DNA of 64,000 bases, taken from positions 434,001 to 498,000 of the forward strand of contig NZ_JACVAA010000004.1 of assembly GCF_014851565.1 (NCBI RefSeq), in the 5' to 3' direction. Position 1 is the first letter of the stretch, and the number at the start of each line of letters is the position of its first letter. The notes beneath the pieces were generated by a model. That model worked only from the letters and a program-made list of their open reading frames with translations, was not told the DNA's origin and searched no databases. The translations under genes were made by a program, and so were the position numbers. Below, one piece after another: positions 34,683-46,236 of the stretch. This stretch comes from Pseudomonas sp. PDM15. GTDB lineage: Bacteria; Pseudomonadota; Gammaproteobacteria; Pseudomonadales; Pseudomonadaceae.

Positions 34683-36089
34683 TCAGCCCGGATCGCGATG
34701 GTTGGGGTACAGGTCGCTGGCCACGCTGACGCTGGTCGACTGGCGGGTGGCGATATCGATGCCTTCGCTGGCCACCTCGGCGAGGAAGTCGATCTGCTCC
34801 GGGGTGATCACGTAGGGCGGCAGGAAGTACACCACGCTGCCCAGCGGGCGCAGCAGGGCGCCGCGCTCCAGGGCGTGCTGGTAGACCGCCAGGCCGCGGC
34901 GCTGCTGCCAGGGATAGGCGACCTTGCCGACCTTGTCCCGCACCATTTCGATGGCTAGGGCCATGCCGGTCTGGCGCACCTCGGCCACATGCGGATGGTC
35001 GACCAGGTGCGCGGTGGCACCGGCCATGCGTGAGGCCAGGGCCTTGTTGTTCTCGATGACATTGTCGTCGCGGAAGATGTCCAGAGTCGCCAGGGCGGCG
35101 GCGCAGGCCAGCGGGTTGCCGGTGTAGGTGTGCGAGTGGAGGAAGGCGCGCAGGGTGGCGTAGTCGTCGTAGAAGGCTCCGTACACCTGGTCCGTGGTGA
35201 GCACCGCGGCCATCGGCAGGTAGCCGCCGGTCAGCGCCTTGGACAGCACCAGGAAGTCCGGGGTGATGCTGGCCTGCTCGCAGGCGAACATTGTCCCGGT
35301 GCGGCCGAAGCCGACGGCGATCTCGTCGTGGATCAGGTGCACGCTATGGCGGTCGCAGGCCTCGCGCAGCAGCTTGAGGTAGATCGGGTGGTACATGCGC
35401 ATGCCGCCGGCGCCTTGGATCAGCGGCTCGACGATCACTGCGGCGACTTCGTGGGCGTGCTGCTCCAGCGTCTGCTCCATCGCCGCGAACAGGTTACGCG
35501 AATGTTCTTCCCAGCCCATGCCCTCGGGGCGCAGGTAGCAGTCCGGGCTCGGCACCTTGATGGTATCTAGCAGCAGGGCCTTGTAGGTGTCGGTGAATAG
35601 CGCCACGTCGCCGACCGACATGGCCGCCACCGTCTCGCCGTGGTAGCTGTTGGTCAGGGTAACGAAGCGCTTTTTCTCGGGCTTGCCGGTGTTGATCCAG
35701 TAGTGGTGGCTCATCTTCAGCGCCACCTCGATGCCCGAGGAGCCGTTGTCGGCGTAGAACACCTTGTTCAACCCGGCCGGTGTGATCTGCACCAGGCGCT
35801 CGGACAGCTCGACCACCGGCGCGTGGGTGAAGCCGGCCAACATCACGTGTTCCAGGTTCTCCAGCTGATCCTTGATGCGCTGGTTGATGCGTGAATTGCC
35901 GTGGCCGAACACGTTGACCCACCAAGAGCTGACGGCATCGAGGTAGCGCTTGCCGTCGAAGTCCTCCAGCCACACACCGTCGCCGCGCCTGATCGGAATC
36001 AGCGGCAGGCGTTCGTGGTCCTTCATCTGGGTGCAGGGGTGCCACAGCACGGCGAGGTCGCGCTGCATCCACTGGCTGTTCTGGGTCAT
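34683..36089 (-). CDS. bioA: Adenosylmethionine-8-amino-7-oxononanoate aminotransferase BioA
   Basis: A 468-residue PLP-dependent class III aminotransferase of biotin synthesis that uses SAM as amino donor. Key segments are LWHPCTQMKDHE and SSWWVNVFGHG near the N-terminus, HDEIAVGFGRTGTMFACEQA (PLP aspartate region) and LSKALTGGYLPMA (PLP lysine). The start ATG at 36089 is the first possible and agrees with the conserved N-terminus. The rest of the biotin pathway is not in the window. Confidence 0.95.
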   Translation of the reverse strand: MTQNSQWMQRDLAVLWHPCTQMKDHERLPLIPIRRGDGVWLEDFDGKRYLDAVSSWWVNVFGHGNSRINQRIKDQLENLEHVMLAGFTHAPVVELSERLVQITPAGLNKVFYADNGSSGIEVALKMSHHYWINTGKPEKKRFVTLTNSYHGETVAAMSVGDVALFTDTYKALLLDTIKVPSPDCYLRPEGMGWEEHSRNLFAAMEQTLEQHAHEVAAVIVEPLIQGAGGMRMYHPIYLKLLREACDRHSVHLIHDEIAVGFGRTGTMFACEQASITPDFLVLSKALTGGYLPMAAVLTTDQVYGAFYDDYATLRAFLHSHTYTGNPLACAAALATLDIFRDDNVIENNKALASRMAGATAHLVDHPHVAEVRQTGMALAIEMVRDKVGKVAYPWQQRRGLAVYQHALERGALLRPLGSVVYFLPPYVITPEQIDFLAEVASEGIDIATRQSTSVSVASDLYPNHRDPG

Positions 36090-36331
36090 GGGGCTTCTCC
36101 GAAACGAATGCGGGTGAGACTACCAGAAGGCCCTCGGCGATACGCCGCTCGCCGTTCGTCCTCGGAGAGGCGCCGCTCAGAGCCGCCGCGATGAACCCGG
36201 CGAGGTGCTCGCGGACTAATTCGGCGGTGCGCAACTATCTGTTTACTCGATATTTCGAAGCGAAAATTTCCGCTTTTATTCGATGCGTTTGCCGCTAGGC
36301 TGTCCTTCATCCCCTGGTACGGAAACATCTC

Positions 36332-36886
36332 ATGCAGTGGCGCAACTCCAATTCCACCTATGGCCTGGTCAGCATCGCGCTGCACTGGCTGGTGGCCCTG
36401 GCGGTGTTCGGTCTGTTCGGCGTCGGCCTGTGGATGGTCGGCCTGGACTACTACAGCGGCTGGTACCGCACGGCGCCCGATCTGCACAAGAGCGTCGGCA
36501 TCACCCTGTTCGTGGTCATGCTCGCCCGTGTCGCCTGGCGCTTCCTCAGCCCACCACCGCCGGCCCCGGCCAACCATGGCGCTGTTACCCGCCTGGCCTC
36601 CAAGGCCGGCCACGCCTTCCTCTACCTGGCGCTGTTCGTGCTGATGCTCAGCGGCTACCTGATTTCCACCGCCGATGGCCGTGGCATCCCGGTGTTCGGC
36701 CTGTTCGAAGTGCCGGCCACACTGACCAGCATTCCCGACCAGGCCGACATCGCCGGCGTGGTCCACGAATACCTCGCCTGGGCCCTGGTGATCTTCGCCG
36801 GCCTGCATGCCCTGGCGGCCCTAAAGCACCATTTCATTGACCGTGACGCCACCCTGGTGCGCATGTTCGGTCGCACCGGCAAGTAA
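36332..36886 (+). CDS. Cytochrome b561 family protein
   Basis: A 184-residue inner-membrane di-haem cytochrome b with four helices. Likely haem ligands are the histidines in IALHWLVAL, APDLHKSVG, VVHEYLAWAL and AGLHALAALKHHF. Bacterial b561 proteins pass electrons from quinol to acceptors such as superoxide. The yceI-type gene begins 18 bases after its stop, a common pairing, so they form one transcript. The 242-base gap upstream (36090-36331), shared with the divergent bioA, is AT-rich near 36240-36290 and probably carries both promoters. Confidence 0.92.
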   Translation: MQWRNSNSTYGLVSIALHWLVALAVFGLFGVGLWMVGLDYYSGWYRTAPDLHKSVGITLFVVMLARVAWRFLSPPPPAPANHGAVTRLASKAGHAFLYLALFVLMLSGYLISTADGRGIPVFGLFEVPATLTSIPDQADIAGVVHEYLAWALVIFAGLHALAALKHHFIDRDATLVRMFGRTGK

Positions 36887-36904
36887 CCCACAAGGAGACT
36901 GTTA

Positions 36905-37480
36905 ATGCTCAAGCAATCCCTCGCCGCCCTGACCCTGGGCGCTGCTCTATTCGCTGGCCAGGCCATGGCCGCCGACTACGCCATCGATAAGGAAGGCCAG
37001 CACGCCTTCATCAACTTCAAGATCAGCCACCTGGGCTACAGCTGGCTGTACGGCACCTTCAAGGACTTCGACGGCAGTTTCAGCTTCGACGCCAAGGCGC
37101 CGGAAGCCAGCAAGGTCAGCGTCAAGATCAACACCGCCAGCGTCGATTCCAACCACGCCGAGCGTGACAAGCACCTGCGCAGCGGCGACTTCCTCAACGT
37201 CGACAAGAACCCGACCGCGACCTTCGAGTCCACCTCGGTCAAGAGCACCGGCGAAGGCACTGCCGACATTACCGGCAACCTGACCCTGAACGGCGTGACC
37301 AAGCCGGTGGTGATCGCCGCCAAGTTCATCGGCGAAGGCAGCGACCCATGGGGCGGCTATCGCGCTGGTTTCGAGGGCAGCACCAAGGTGAAGCTGAAGG
37401 ACTTCGACATCCAGAAGGACCTCGGCCCGGCTTCCCAGGAGGTGGAGCTGATCCTGTCCGTCGAGGGTGTTCGCCAGTAA
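36905..37480 (+). CDS. YceI-family periplasmic protein
   Basis: A 191-residue secreted lipocalin-like protein. A classic signal peptide ([22 protein letters not shown], cut before ADYAID) leads to an 8-stranded barrel with family motifs [25 protein letters not shown] and [12 protein letters not shown]. YceI proteins bind isoprenoid-like lipids such as ubiquinone precursors, consistent with its cytochrome b561 neighbour. The PAO1 equivalent has been described as a small protease (PasP), but no protease motif is visible here. Confidence 0.93.
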   Translation: MLKQSLAALTLGAALFAGQAMAADYAIDKEGQHAFINFKISHLGYSWLYGTFKDFDGSFSFDAKAPEASKVSVKINTASVDSNHAERDKHLRSGDFLNVDKNPTATFESTSVKSTGEGTADITGNLTLNGVTKPVVIAAKFIGEGSDPWGGYRAGFEGSTKVKLKDFDIQKDLGPASQEVELILSVEGVRQ

Positions 37481-37546
37481 CTAGGATTGGCTGTGCGGTG
37501 GCCAGGCGGCTACCGCGCACGATCCTCGCCACCTTTCTGGTGGCAC

Positions 37547-37575
37547 AAAAAAGCCGGCCCCAGGGCCGGCTTTTT
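37547..37575. terminator. Bidirectional terminator between yceI and rhlE
   Basis: An 8-bp stem (GCCGGCCC / GGGCCGGC) is flanked by AAAAAA on the left and TTTTT on the right, so it can stop both the rightward yceI transcript and the leftward helicase transcript. Confidence 0.87.
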
Positions 37576-37588
37576 CATGGCGCGAGGA

Positions 37589-39475
37589 TTACTCCGCCGC
37601 GTCGCTCTTGCGCGTCAGCAGCGCTGGCTTTTCGCTGCGCGGACGGCTGTCCTGCAGGCTTTCCAGCTGCTCCATGGTCGGCAGGCGCTCACCCTTGCGG
37701 ATGATCAGCGGCTGCTTGGTCGCGCGGCTGTCCTGCACGGCCGGCTCCTGGCGCTCGTAGCGCGGCTCGTCGCGACGACCGCCGCCCTGGCTGCGCTGAC
37801 CGCCCTGGCGCTGACCACGGTTCTGGCCCTGGCCGCCACCCTGGCGCTGCCCGGCAGGCTTGCCCTGACGCTGGCCGCCCTGAGCGCCACCGCCCTGGCG
37901 CTGGCCCTGCTGGCCGCCACCCTGGCTGCGCTGACCTTGGCCCTGACCGCCACCCTGGCCGCCGCCACGACGCGGATTGCGTCCCTGCGGCTTCGGCTGG
38001 GTCGGGACGTAGTCGGCGCGGTTGCCGAAGTTGTCGAACTCGTCGTCGAGGAACTCTTCCGGATCGCGATTGGGTTGCGCCGCCGGAGCTGACGCTTGCG
38101 CCTGCGGCTGACGTGGCTGACGCGCCTGCTGGCCCTGTTGCTGGCCTGGCTGCTGCTCGCCGTCGCCCTTGCCCTTGCCGCGGCGACGCTTGCGCTTCTT
38201 GCCCTGGCCTTCGCCGGCTTCGCCAGCGGCCTTGGGCTCGTGCTTGGCTTCATGACGCGGCTTGTCGGCGCGCGGCTGGCGCTCGGGGCGCGGGCCTCGC
38301 ACTTCCGGCTTCTCCGCCTCGACGGTGGCCGGGTCGAAGCCCTGCATGTCGCCATCGGGGATGCGCTGCTTGGTCAGGCGCTCGATGGCCTTGAGCAGCT
38401 TCTCCTCGTCCGGCGCCACCAGCGAGATGGCCTCGCCGCTGCGGCCGGCACGGCCGGTACGGCCGATGCGGTGCACATAGTCTTCCTCGACATTGGGTAG
38501 CTCGAAGTTGACCACGTGGGGCAACTGGTCGATGTCCAGGCCGCGGGCGGCGATGTCGGTAGCGACCAGGATGCGTACCTGGTTGGCCTTGAAGTCGGCC
38601 AGGGCCTTGGTGCGGGCGTTCTGGCTCTTGTTGCCGTGGATCGCGGCGGCCGGCAGACCGTGCTTGTCCAGGTATTCGGCCAGGCGGTTGGCGCCGTGCT
38701 TGGTGCGGGTGAACACCAGCACCTGTTCCCAGGCACCGATGGTCACCAGGTGGGCGAGCAGGGCGCGCTTGTGGCTGGCCGGCAGGCGGAATACGCGCTG
38801 CTCGATGCGCTCGACCGTGGTGTTCGGCGGCGTGACCTCGATGCGTTCGGGGTTGTGCAGCAGCTTGCCGGCGAGGTCGGTGATGTCCTTGGAGAAGGTC
38901 GCCGAGAACAGCAGGTTCTGGCGCTGGGCCGGCAGCTTGGCCAGCACCTTCTTCACATCGTGGATGAAGCCCATGTCGAGCATGCGGTCGGCTTCGTCGA
39001 GCACCAGGATCTCCACGTGGGAGAGGTCGATGGCCTTCTGGTTGACCAGGTCGAGCAGGCGACCGGGGCAGGCGACCAGGACGTCGACGCCCTTGGCCAG
39101 GGCCTGCACCTGCGGGTTCATGCCGACGCCGCCGAAGATGCAGGCGCTGACGAATTTCAGGTCGCGGGCATACACCTTGAAGCTTTCATGCACCTGGGCG
39201 GCCAGTTCGCGCGTCGGCGTCAGTACCAAGACCCGGGGTTGTTTCGGACCGTGGCGGTGTTCGCGGTCTGGATGGCCATTGGGGAACAGGCGCTCCAGAA
39301 TCGGCAGGGCGAAGCCCGCGGTTTTACCGGTACCCGTCTGGGCGGCGACCATCAGATCGCGGCCTTGCAACACGGCGGGAATGGCCCGCTGCTGCACAGG
39401 AGTGGGTTGGGTGTAGCCGGCAGCTTCTACCGCATTGGCTAAAGCCTCGGAGAGACCGAGGGAAACAAAGGACAT
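37589..39475 (-). CDS. rhlE: DEAD-box ATP-dependent RNA helicase, RhlE type
   Basis: A 628-residue helicase. About residues 1-380 form the RecA-like core with the Q motif, AQTGTGKT (motif I), [21 protein letters not shown] (motif II), SATF (motif III) and [10 protein letters not shown] (motif VI). The C-terminal ~240 residues are a disordered Arg/Gly/Gln/Lys-rich tail (repeats of [22 protein letters not shown]) that should bind RNA. It corresponds in position and architecture to P. aeruginosa RhlE2, which affects RNA decay and virulence. A possible -10 box (TATACT on the minus strand, 39613-39618) lies upstream. The tail length may vary through its GC-rich repeats. Confidence 0.94.
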   Translation of the reverse strand: MSFVSLGLSEALANAVEAAGYTQPTPVQQRAIPAVLQGRDLMVAAQTGTGKTAGFALPILERLFPNGHPDREHRHGPKQPRVLVLTPTRELAAQVHESFKVYARDLKFVSACIFGGVGMNPQVQALAKGVDVLVACPGRLLDLVNQKAIDLSHVEILVLDEADRMLDMGFIHDVKKVLAKLPAQRQNLLFSATFSKDITDLAGKLLHNPERIEVTPPNTTVERIEQRVFRLPASHKRALLAHLVTIGAWEQVLVFTRTKHGANRLAEYLDKHGLPAAAIHGNKSQNARTKALADFKANQVRILVATDIAARGLDIDQLPHVVNFELPNVEEDYVHRIGRTGRAGRSGEAISLVAPDEEKLLKAIERLTKQRIPDGDMQGFDPATVEAEKPEVRGPRPERQPRADKPRHEAKHEPKAAGEAGEGQGKKRKRRRGKGKGDGEQQPGQQQGQQARQPRQPQAQASAPAAQPNRDPEEFLDDEFDNFGNRADYVPTQPKPQGRNPRRGGGQGGGQGQGQRSQGGGQQGQRQGGGAQGGQRQGKPAGQRQGGGQGQNRGQRQGGQRSQGGGRRDEPRYERQEPAVQDSRATKQPLIIRKGERLPTMEQLESLQDSRPRSEKPALLTRKSDAAE

Positions 39476-39674
39476 GAGTCATCCTGTCATATTGGGGCGA
39501 AGGCCCATTGGGGAAGTTGCCTGGCTTGAATCGCTCTTGCTGAACGATCCCGTCCGGTACTGCTGGGCGATGGGTTGCCGAGCATCCGGGCGCAAGCCTG
39601 GCGGGAGCCCGGAGTATAACAGAGCAACATGGCTACGCCGCTAGCTGCCCGTCGCCTGATTTTCGTGGCCTGGA

Positions 39675-40445
39675 TCAATCCCTGGCGGCGACCGGCGCAT
39701 CAGCCGGCTCGGCATAGCGCGCCTGCAGACGGGCATAGACCGGCTCGCGCTTGAAGCGACGCAGTTCGCTGGCGAAGCGCTCGGCCAGGGCCGCCAGTTC
39801 CGGCGTGCGGCGCAGGGCCAGGTACAGGCGGTCCTCACCGACGGCCTTGCGGTTGTAGCCGAGCTGCGCGCCAAGCCCCATGCGCGCGGCCAGATACATG
39901 CCGGCGCGGCGGTCGTTGACCACCAGGTCCACGCGCTGGCGCACCAGCTTGCCCAGGTTGGCCTCGTGGCTCGGTGCCTCCTCGCGGCTGAACAGGCGCG
40001 AGTCGCGGAAGGCCTGGTCGTTGTACCAGTAGCCGGGCGAGGTGCCGATCAGCAGGTCGCGCAGGTCGTCCAGTGAGCGATAGGGGTAGGGCCGCTGGCG
40101 CGCGTAGAACAGCACGAACTCGACGTCCGACAAGGGCTCGTCGACGAACAGCATCTGCGGCTCGCGCTCGGCGATGCGGAAGATGTCGAGGATGCCGTCG
40201 GCCTGGCCCTGCTCGAACGCCAGTAGGCAGCGCTTCCACGGCAGGAACTGCCACTCGACCTCCACGCCCAGGCGGCGCAGTACTTCGGCGCTGATCTCGT
40301 AATCGAGCCCGGTCGGCTGACCGTTCACCTCGTAGACGTAGGGAGCCCAGGCCTCGGTGACGATGCGCAGCGGCTCCGCCCGCGCCGTGACGGCGAGGCA
40401 GAGCAATAATGCGGCGGCGTAAAGCTGGCGCTGGAATAATGGCAT
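39675..40445 (-). CDS. Periplasmic substrate-binding protein (SBP_bac_3 / ABC-type)
   Basis: A 256-residue secreted protein. The signal peptide is MPLFQRQLYAAALLLCLAVTARA, followed by the family 3 solute-binding fold (EPLRIVTEAWAPYVYEVNGQPTGLDYEISAEVLRRLG... LIGTSPGYWYNDQAF). No ABC permease or ATPase gene is adjacent, so it is an orphan binding protein that may serve a distant transporter or a signalling role. The ligand, probably an amino acid or related compound, cannot be read from sequence. The ATG at 40445 is chosen because it begins the signal peptide. Confidence 0.85.
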   Translation of the reverse strand: MPLFQRQLYAAALLLCLAVTARAEPLRIVTEAWAPYVYEVNGQPTGLDYEISAEVLRRLGVEVEWQFLPWKRCLLAFEQGQADGILDIFRIAEREPQMLFVDEPLSDVEFVLFYARQRPYPYRSLDDLRDLLIGTSPGYWYNDQAFRDSRLFSREEAPSHEANLGKLVRQRVDLVVNDRRAGMYLAARMGLGAQLGYNRKAVGEDRLYLALRRTPELAALAERFASELRRFKREPVYARLQARYAEPADAPVAARD

Positions 40446-40504
40446 TGCGCCAGAGTAGCGGGATTGCCTCTGCCGCAACAGTGATCAATTGGTCGAATAC
40501 GGGA

Positions 40505-41881
40505 CTAACTGACCACCCGGTAGCAGGGCACATAGGCGCTGCCGCCCGGCAGCTTCATGCGGTGCTGCTCGACGAAGGCCTGCAGCAGGCGGTCGAGCGG
40601 ACGCATGATGGTCGGGTCGCCCTTGATCTCGTACGGGCCGTGCGCCTCGATCATGCGGATGCCGTGGGCCTTGACGTTGCCGGCAACGATGCCGGAGAAG
40701 GCGCGGCGCAGGTTGGCGGCCAGCTCGTGCAGCGGCTGCTCGCGGGTCAGGTTGAGCGCGGCCATGCTGGCGTGGGTCGGCTCGAACGGGCGCTGGAAGC
40801 CTTCGTCGATCTTCAGCAGCCAGTTGAAGTGGAAGGCATCGTTGCGCTCGCGGCGGAACTGCTCAACGGCGTGGATGCCGGCGGCCATCTGCCGGGCCAC
40901 TTCGGCCGGGTCGTTGATGATCATCTGGTAGCGCTGCTGGGCCACTTCGCCGAGGGTCTCGCCGATGAACTCGTGCAGCTGCTTGAGGTAGGTCGACGCG
41001 CTCTTCGGCCCGGTGAGGATCACCGGGAAGGGCAGCTCGGCGTTCTCCGGGTGGGTGAGGATGCCCAGCAGGTAGAGGAATTCCTCGGCCGTGCCGACCC
41101 CGCCGGGGAAAATGATGATGCCGTGGCCGACGCGGACGAAGGCCTCCAGGCGTTTCTCGATGTCCGGCAGGATCACCAGCTCGTTGACGATGGGGTTGGG
41201 CGCCTCGGCGGCGATGATGCCGGGCTCGGTCAGGCCCAGGTAGCGGGCGCCGACGATGCGCTGCTTGGCGTGGGCGATGGTGGCGCCCTTCATCGGCCCC
41301 TTCATCACGCCCGGGCCGCAGCCGGTGCAGACGTCCAGGCGGCGCAGACCGAGTTCGTGGCCGACGCGCTTGGTGTACTTGTATTCCTCGGTGCTGATCG
41401 AGTGACCGCCCCAGCACACTGCCATCCGCGGCTCGACGCCGGCGCGCAGGGTGCGGGCGTTGCGCAGCAGGTGGAAGACGTAGTCGGTGATGCCCTGGGA
41501 GCTCTCGAAGTCGATGCGCTGGTTTTCCAGCTCGCTCTGGGTGTAGACGATGTCGCGCAGGGCGCTGAACAGCATTTCGCGAGTGCTGGCGATCATCTCG
41601 CCGTCGACGAAGGCGTCGGCCGGAGCATTGCGCAGCTCCAGGCGGATGCCGCGATCCTGCTGGTGGATGATCACCTCGAAGTCCGGGTAGGCCTCGAGAA
41701 TGGTCTTGGCGTTGTCGCTGTGCGAGCCGGTGTTGAGGATCGCCAGGGCACACTGGCGGAACAGGGCGTAGATGGTGCCGGAGCCGGTTTCGCGCAGTTG
41801 CTGCACTTCGCGCTGGGAGAGGGTTTCGAGGCTGCCCTTGGGGCTAACCGAGGCGTTGATCTTGTTGCGTACCAGAGTCAT
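40505..41881 (-). CDS. ppnN: Nucleotide 5'-monophosphate nucleosidase PpnN (YgdH)
   Basis: A 458-residue protein of the LOG/YgdH family. The Rossmann core contains GCGPGVMKGPMKGA and the signature PGGVGTAEE, which forms the nucleotide-ribose pocket. N-terminal and C-terminal extensions (KINASVSPKGSLETLS and a C-terminal ~100 residues) are those of PpnN, in which (p)ppGpp binding stimulates cleavage of GMP and other nucleoside monophosphates in E. coli. Length matches the family (about 454 residues). Monocistronic; metF lies 108 bases upstream on the same strand. Confidence 0.93.
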   Translation of the reverse strand: MTLVRNKINASVSPKGSLETLSQREVQQLRETGSGTIYALFRQCALAILNTGSHSDNAKTILEAYPDFEVIIHQQDRGIRLELRNAPADAFVDGEMIASTREMLFSALRDIVYTQSELENQRIDFESSQGITDYVFHLLRNARTLRAGVEPRMAVCWGGHSISTEEYKYTKRVGHELGLRRLDVCTGCGPGVMKGPMKGATIAHAKQRIVGARYLGLTEPGIIAAEAPNPIVNELVILPDIEKRLEAFVRVGHGIIIFPGGVGTAEEFLYLLGILTHPENAELPFPVILTGPKSASTYLKQLHEFIGETLGEVAQQRYQMIINDPAEVARQMAAGIHAVEQFRRERNDAFHFNWLLKIDEGFQRPFEPTHASMAALNLTREQPLHELAANLRRAFSGIVAGNVKAHGIRMIEAHGPYEIKGDPTIMRPLDRLLQAFVEQHRMKLPGGSAYVPCYRVVS

Positions 41882-41950
41882 CGAGGCTTCCGTGTCGGAC
41901 GCGCGCCCGCGTCGGAATGGCGGCGCGCAGGGGGTGTCTGGTATGAGATC

Positions 41951-41982
41951 GCGCCGCCGCCGCGAAGTTGCTGCGGCGGCGC
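41951..41982. other. Strong GC hairpin after metF
   Basis: A perfect 10-bp stem (GCGCCGCCGC / GCGGCGGCGC) with a 12-base loop lies 8 bases past the metF stop. There is no U-tract, so it may act as a mRNA 3' stabiliser or a weak terminator before ppnN. Confidence 0.55.
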
Positions 41983-41989
41983 GCTCGCC

Positions 41990-42835
41990 TCAGCGGGGCA
42001 GCTTGAGGTTGTTCCAGATGGCCAGGCTGGCGTCGGCCTGGTTCAGGGTATAGAAGTGCAGGCCCGGCGCGCCACCTTGCAGCAGGCGCTCGCACATCTC
42101 GCTGACCACCTGCTCGCCGAAGGCCTGGATGCTCTCCAGATCGTCGCCGTAGGCTTCCAGCTGCTTGCGGATCCAGCGTGGGATCTCGGCGCCGCAGGCG
42201 TCGGAGAAGCGCGCCAGCTTGCTGTAGTTGGTGATCGGCATGATGCCCGGCACGATCGGCAGGTCAACGCCCAGCTTGCGTACGCGCTCTACGAAGTAGA
42301 AGTAGCAGTCGGCGCTGAAGAAATACTGGGTGATGGCGCTATTCGCACCGGCCTGGCACTTGCGCACGAAGTTCTGCAGGTCGTCCTCGTAGCTGCGCGC
42401 CTGCGGGTGCACTTCCGGATAGGCGGCCACTTCGATATGGAAGTGATCACCGGTCTCGGCGCGGATGAACTCCACCAGCTCGTTGGCGTAGCGCAGCTCG
42501 CCGCTGGCCATGCCCATGCCCGATGGCAGATCGCCGCGCAGGGCGACGATGCGCTTGATCCCGGAATTCTTGTACTGGCTGAGCAGGCTGCGCAGCTCGT
42601 CCTTGCTGTCACCGACGCAGGACAGGTGCGGCGCGGTCGGCACGCCGACATCGCCATCCAGCTGCAGCACGGTGTTGAGGGTGCGATCGCGGGTGGAGCC
42701 ACCGGCACCGTAGGTGCAGGAGAAGAAGTCCGGGTTGTAGCCGGCCAGCTGGCGGGCCACGCCCATCAGCTTCTCGTGGCCGGCGTCGGTCTTGGTGGGA
42801 AAGAACTCGAAACTGTAGCGACGTTCTTGCGACAT
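41990..42835 (-). CDS. metF: 5,10-methylenetetrahydrofolate reductase MetF
   Basis: A 281-residue FAD-dependent TIM-barrel enzyme that makes 5-methyl-THF for methionine synthesis. Matching segments are YSFEFFPTKT at the N-terminus, SCTYGAGGSTRDRT, RGDLPSGMG and VPGIMPITNYSKL. It forms a unit with ahcY upstream (60-base gap containing a strong hairpin), so the SAH riboswitch may also control it. The ATG at 42835 (MSQERRYSFEFFP) is conserved; an earlier frame start at 42856 is not. Confidence 0.95.
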   Translation of the reverse strand: MSQERRYSFEFFPTKTDAGHEKLMGVARQLAGYNPDFFSCTYGAGGSTRDRTLNTVLQLDGDVGVPTAPHLSCVGDSKDELRSLLSQYKNSGIKRIVALRGDLPSGMGMASGELRYANELVEFIRAETGDHFHIEVAAYPEVHPQARSYEDDLQNFVRKCQAGANSAITQYFFSADCYFYFVERVRKLGVDLPIVPGIMPITNYSKLARFSDACGAEIPRWIRKQLEAYGDDLESIQAFGEQVVSEMCERLLQGGAPGLHFYTLNQADASLAIWNNLKLPR

Positions 42836-42860
42836 ATATCTGGTCCTTGCAGACACGAAG

Positions 42861-42886
42861 AAGGCGGGGCGTTGCCGCCCCGCCTT
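42861..42886. other. Intercistronic hairpin between ahcY and metF
   Basis: A perfect 10-bp stem (AAGGCGGGGC / GCCCCGCCTT) with a 6-base loop lies in the 60-base gap, followed on the minus strand by TCTTCGTGT. It could stabilise the ahcY message or partially terminate transcription, lowering metF relative to ahcY. Confidence 0.6.
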
Positions 42887-42895
42887 CCCGGTGCA

Positions 42896-44408
<1,513 letters not shown>

Positions 44409-44451
44409 TGGCGGGCACGAGCGGACTGAGCCGATCGCGTGAAGCCCGGCG

Positions 44452-44480
44452 ATTATAGCCAGCCTGACCGCGTTGCCCAA
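44452..44480 (-). promoter_or_regulatory. Sigma-70-type promoter for ahcY
   Basis: On the minus strand TTGGGC (44475-44480) and a perfect TATAAT (44452-44457) are separated by 17 bases. Transcription would begin about 7 bases further, just before the SAH riboswitch, which makes a consistent leader. Confidence 0.75.
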
Positions 44481-44649
44481 GGTCTTCCGTCGTCATCCGA
44501 TGGGGCGCTTGCGGCCGTGTCTGCACGGTTCTGGTGCGAAATGGTGCTCCTGACCGTCCGGACAGGGCTCTCTCGGGCGCTGGCCATGAATTTGCTTGGC
44601 CCGGGTATTGGTAGCCGGTTTGGTTGCCGCTCTGCCCGGAGTCATCGCC

Positions 44650-46236
44650 ATGTCGCCCACCCGTTTCTTCGACAACCTGCTGCGCATGCTGGGCATGCGC
44701 ACCCTCAGCCAGCAGTTCCTGTTCTCCTATGCGCTGATGTTCGTGCTCGCGGTCACCGCCTCGGTGGCGCTATACCTGAGCATGTCGGTGTCGCCGGAGA
44801 CCATCAACGTGGCCGGCGCCCAGCGCATGCTCAGCCAGAAGATGACCAAGGAGGCGCTGCTGCTGCGCCAGGGCGCCAGCCAGCGCACGGCGCTGGATGC
44901 CACCATCGCCCAGTTCGACCAGGCCCACCGTGACCTGCTGGCCGGCAACCCCGCGCGCAATATCAGCGTGATCCAGGCTCCGGCGATCCAGGCGCAGATG
45001 GCCAAGGTCGGCCAGCTGTGGAGCGCCTTCCGCCCACGCCTGGAGCAGGCCGCCGGTGGTGGTGACGCCGATCTGGGCGCGCTGGAATCGGCCTCGCTGA
45101 CCCTGCTCAAGGAGATGAACCAGGCGGTGGGGCTGATGGCCGCGCATGCCGAGAGCTCGCAGCGCCGGCAGATGTGGCTGGCCTTCGCCTGCGTGCTGGG
45201 AATCCTGGCCCTGGTGGTGCTCGGCCGGCAGTTCGGCCTCAGCCCGCTGATGCGCGACCTGCGCGCGGTGGAGGACGCGCTGACCCGGGTCGGCGCCGGC
45301 GACTTCACCGGCGCCCTGCAGGGCGGCCAGGCGGACAACGAGATCGGTCGCATCTTCGCCGGTTACAACCGCATGCAGGAGCAGGTGCGCGCGCTGCTGG
45401 CGCAGGTCAAGGACAGCGGCGAGCGCACCCGCCGGCATGTCGATCAGGCGGCCAGCGCCGCCGGTGCGGCGGGCGAGGACGTGCGCCAGCAGCACGAGGA
45501 TCTGGACCAGGTGGCCACGGCGATGAACGAGATGAGCGCCACCGTGGCCGAGGTCGCGCGCCACGCGGTGGGCGCTGCCGACTCGGCTCGTGGCGCCGAC
45601 GGTCACGCCCGCTCCGGCCAGCAGGCCGTGCGGCGCAGTGCCGAACTGATCGAGGCGCTGACCGGCCAGCTGCAGCACAGCGGGCGCCAGATCGAGCAGC
45701 TGGAGGCGGAGACCGCCGGTGTCGGTCAGGTGCTGGAGGTGATCACCGGCATCGCCCAGCAGACCAACCTGCTGGCGCTCAACGCGGCCATCGAGGCGGC
45801 GCGGGCCGGCGAGGCCGGGCGCGGCTTCGCGGTGGTCGCCGACGAGGTCCGCACCCTGGCCAGTCGCACCCAGCAGAGCACCGGCGAGATCCAGGCGATG
45901 ATCCAGCGCCTGCAGGACGGTGCGCGCCAGGCGGTGCTGGCGATGCAGCAGAGCGAGGGCATGGCGCGGCAGAACCTGCAGCACATCGGCGAGGCCACGG
46001 CGGTGCTCGGGCATATCGTCGGCGCGGTGGACAGCATCAATGCGATGAACGCGCAGATCGCTACCGCCGCCGAGCAGCAGAGCCAGGTGGCGGCGGAGAT
46101 CGACCAGCGCATCGTGCATATCTCCGGCCTGGCCGAACGCAGTCACGGCGATGCCGACCGGGTGGTGGAGGCGAGTGCGGAGATCCAGGCCGAGGTGCGC
46201 CGGCTCAACGAGCACCTGGATCGCTTCCGCACATGA
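44650..46236 (+). CDS. Methyl-accepting chemotaxis protein with PilJ-type sensor domain
   Basis: A 528-residue chemoreceptor. The first membrane helix covers about residues 20-42. The short periplasmic PilJ-type four-helix module contains the P-box-like [21 protein letters not shown], and a second helix lies at about 178-196. HAMP and signalling domains follow, with the canonical tip [34 protein letters not shown]. PilJ-module receptors such as P. aeruginosa McpN bind nitrate, and NarX-type sensors share the same P-box style, so nitrate/nitrite sensing is a reasonable but unproved guess. The ATG at 44650 (MSPTRFF) follows GGAGTCATCGCC; the frame extends upstream without a signal-like start. 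Divergent from ahcY; its stop touches palindromic element copy 3. Confidence 0.9.
   Translation: MSPTRFFDNLLRMLGMRTLSQQFLFSYALMFVLAVTASVALYLSMSVSPETINVAGAQRMLSQKMTKEALLLRQGASQRTALDATIAQFDQAHRDLLAGNPARNISVIQAPAIQAQMAKVGQLWSAFRPRLEQAAGGGDADLGALESASLTLLKEMNQAVGLMAAHAESSQRRQMWLAFACVLGILALVVLGRQFGLSPLMRDLRAVEDALTRVGAGDFTGALQGGQADNEIGRIFAGYNRMQEQVRALLAQVKDSGERTRRHVDQAASAAGAAGEDVRQQHEDLDQVATAMNEMSATVAEVARHAVGAADSARGADGHARSGQQAVRRSAELIEALTGQLQHSGRQIEQLEAETAGVGQVLEVITGIAQQTNLLALNAAIEAARAGEAGRGFAVVADEVRTLASRTQQSTGEIQAMIQRLQDGARQAVLAMQQSEGMARQNLQHIGEATAVLGHIVGAVDSINAMNAQIATAAEQQSQVAAEIDQRIVHISGLAERSHGDADRVVEASAEIQAEVRRLNEHLDRFRT

Noticed and set aside
34683..36089. bioA as another class III aminotransferase (omega-aminotransferase)
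   Set aside because: WHPCTQMKDHE and SSWWVNVFGHG are BioA-specific N-terminal segments.
44481..44649. Possible sigma-28 promoter for the PilJ-domain chemoreceptor
   Set aside because: No pair of elements with the right spacing was found, in contrast to the clear one at 63645.
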